Below, piece by piece: positions 62,650-64,000 of a DNA stretch of 64,000 nucleotides. The stretch is from Gordionus sp. m RMFG-2023 (Eukaryota; Nematomorpha; Gordioida; Chordodea; Parachordodidae). Position 1 is the stretch's first letter. Each line of letters opens with the position of its first letter. The stretch covers positions 45,919,561 through 45,983,560 of the forward strand of contig NC_088775.1 of the NCBI RefSeq assembly GCF_954871325.1, given 5' to 3'. Both the position numbers and the translations under genes were made by a program. The notes under the pieces are model-generated. The model was given only the letters and a program-made list of their open reading frames with translations, made no database searches and was not told where the DNA came from.

Positions 62650-63540
62650 ATAGTAGCCAGTATAAAGGAAAAAAATTATTAGTAATAAGATTTTGGCCGA
62701 TCTTAAGATTAAAAAGTGACTGTAAATTTTATCAATGAAGTGTATATTAATTTAATCCGTTTGGTAGACAGTATAAAGAATTAGAAAATTGCTAAAATAG
62801 ATATCCCGCAAAATGAATAATATAAAAAACTATCTGGCATGCCTTAATATTTAATGCCTGACTTACTTTCAATTCCTCACCAAATATGAGAACCCCCCAA
62901 AAAACTGTTATTGACAAAGTGAAAACTATTACATAACGCTCTAAGTGTGAAGTGAGCCAAGCTTTTGGAAACACTAATTTTGAAACTTATACTAAATTAT
63001 TGAGTTTAGCTTTCTTAGGATATTTTATTGCTTTATTCTCTTTGGCAATTGGTTTAAAGAGGAAAAGAATTTTTGGTGAAAAATAAAAAATTGTCAATAT
63101 TTGCATCATGTCAGAACGGGGAATATATAAATTTTAACTATCTGGTTTGCGTTAATATTTAGTGATTTATTAGTTCTTTACTGCCATTAAAAAAGTGACC
63201 GAATTATGAACCAAAAACTAAATATTATATCACTTTTAAGCATAATGTTAGCTAAACATCTGGAAGCATTATCTCGGAAATTTATGTCAATAATTAGTGC
63301 CTTTTTCTTACATCTTTAATGCTTCAACCCGTTTGGCAGATAGTTTAAAGAAAAACATTTTTGGCAAAATAATAAAAAATCGCGAAAATTATAGAAGCAA
63401 TGAATAATATGTAATGCATGATTAGTACTTATTAGTTCACCGATCAGTTTTTTTCAGCCAATAAATAAAAACTAGTTATAAGCGAAATAAAATTTCGGCA
63501 AATCTTAGGCGAAATCTTAAATATCGAATTTTAAATTATC
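62650..63540 (+). repeat. Degenerate ~285-bp tandem repeat
   Basis: The phrase TTTGGTAGACAGTATAAAGA (62760) recurs as TTTGGCAATTGGTTTAAAGA (63042) and TTTGGCAGATAGTTTAAAGA (63330), about 285 bp apart. Each is followed by a TTTTTGGxAAAATA-like phrase, then CTGGCATGCCTTAATATTTA or a weak match. Old and non-coding. Confidence 0.55.
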
Positions 63541-64000
63541 AAAAATAAATTTGGTTTAAATACATTAAGGTTTATCTTTCCCCGATTCAAAATATTTTTG
63601 AATTTTATGATTTTCAGTTTGTTTAATAAATATAGAAGTAATTTAAATCTCATTGATCAAGATAGACGAAGATTCTAGACAATTAAAATAATAACCAAAT
63701 ATCTAAAATTAGTTTTACTATTATTATCGTTATAAAAACTCCTATCAACTTTTAAAATATTTGATGTGATTGTAGTTTAGATACTTTTATATTTGATTTA
63801 TCCATATTTCGACAAATGTTAAGCACAGATATGCCACAAGTCTATTTGACTACCTTTTTGTGCTGCTCATTATTTCTTCATAATGAAATTGACAAAGTAG
63901 ATTTTTTTTAAAGGGAATATGACAAACTAGACAAGTTTTTCTGCAAGATAATTTAAAATTTATTAAAAAAATATATAATAATCAAATATGATAGATATTT

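Larger units (their letters stand above)
61035..64000 (+). other. CEP135 intron 5 or more, to the window edge
   Basis: GTAATG follows exon 5. I found no further CEP135 exon in the remaining 3 kb. The stretch holds a GGCCCGG-type MITE (61713-61900), a CAGTGGCGTAGC-type fragment (about 62425-62520) and degenerate tandem repeats (62650-63540). Confidence 0.6.

Noticed and set aside
1-64000. tRNA, rRNA or other structured RNA genes
   Set aside because: No cloverleaf with a TTCGANNC-type arm, nor rRNA-like conserved sequence, was noticed. A covariance-model search could overturn this.

Overview
The window is strongly AT-rich animal DNA. The evidence for an animal is one recognisable host gene for a centriole protein (CEP135/Bld10 family), with 38-41 bp spliceosomal introns, and Ty3/gypsy and hAT elements of the kinds common in invertebrates. 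I cannot name the species.

Layout. 0.6-3.5 kb: eroded Ty3/gypsy fossil (+) carrying a palindromic MITE. 3.6-4.2 kb: a field of TATCGCGA/TAGCGAA motifs and an 18-bp tandem repeat. 6.6-6.9 kb: a 41-bp tandem repeat. 7.0-12.0 kb: nested hAT transposons, two of them with exact 8-bp target duplications. 13.86-14.19 kb: a less AT-rich block that may hold unidentified host exons (-). 14.2-18.2 kb: a decayed hAT element (+) split by a small terminal-repeat (TRIM-like) insertion. 18.2-22.9 kb: mostly featureless, with one old MITE. 22.9-24.65 kb: several short repeat families and a pyrimidine tract. 24.76-26.2 kb: a tandem series of small phase-0 exon pairs. 26.1-44.5 kb: about 51 copies of a ~364-bp satellite, with a trimeric higher-order repeat (~1,092 bp) clearest in the right half. 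44.55-51.4 kb: a Ty3/gypsy fossil (+) with LTRs, a triplicated gag segment and three hAT-like MITEs inside its 3' LTR, one nested in another. 52.6-57.6 kb: a second, better preserved Ty3/gypsy fossil (-) of the same family as the one at 0.6-3.5 kb, with LTRs, a 5-bp target duplication and a 416-bp insertion. 58.0-64.0 kb: the 5' part of the CEP135 gene (+), five exons, running out of the window inside a repeat-filled intron.

The most interesting structure is the link between the exon series and the satellite. The exon pairs at 24.9-25.95 kb have clean splice signals, symmetric phase-0 exons and open frames. Towards the right they decay and fuse, and the fused version at 26.0-26.2 kb has the same sequence as part of every satellite monomer, including the last ~43 codons and the CAG|GTTCAG splice donor. 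This reads as a repeated-exon gene that seeded an 18-kb satellite. Retroelements are treated only as fossils.
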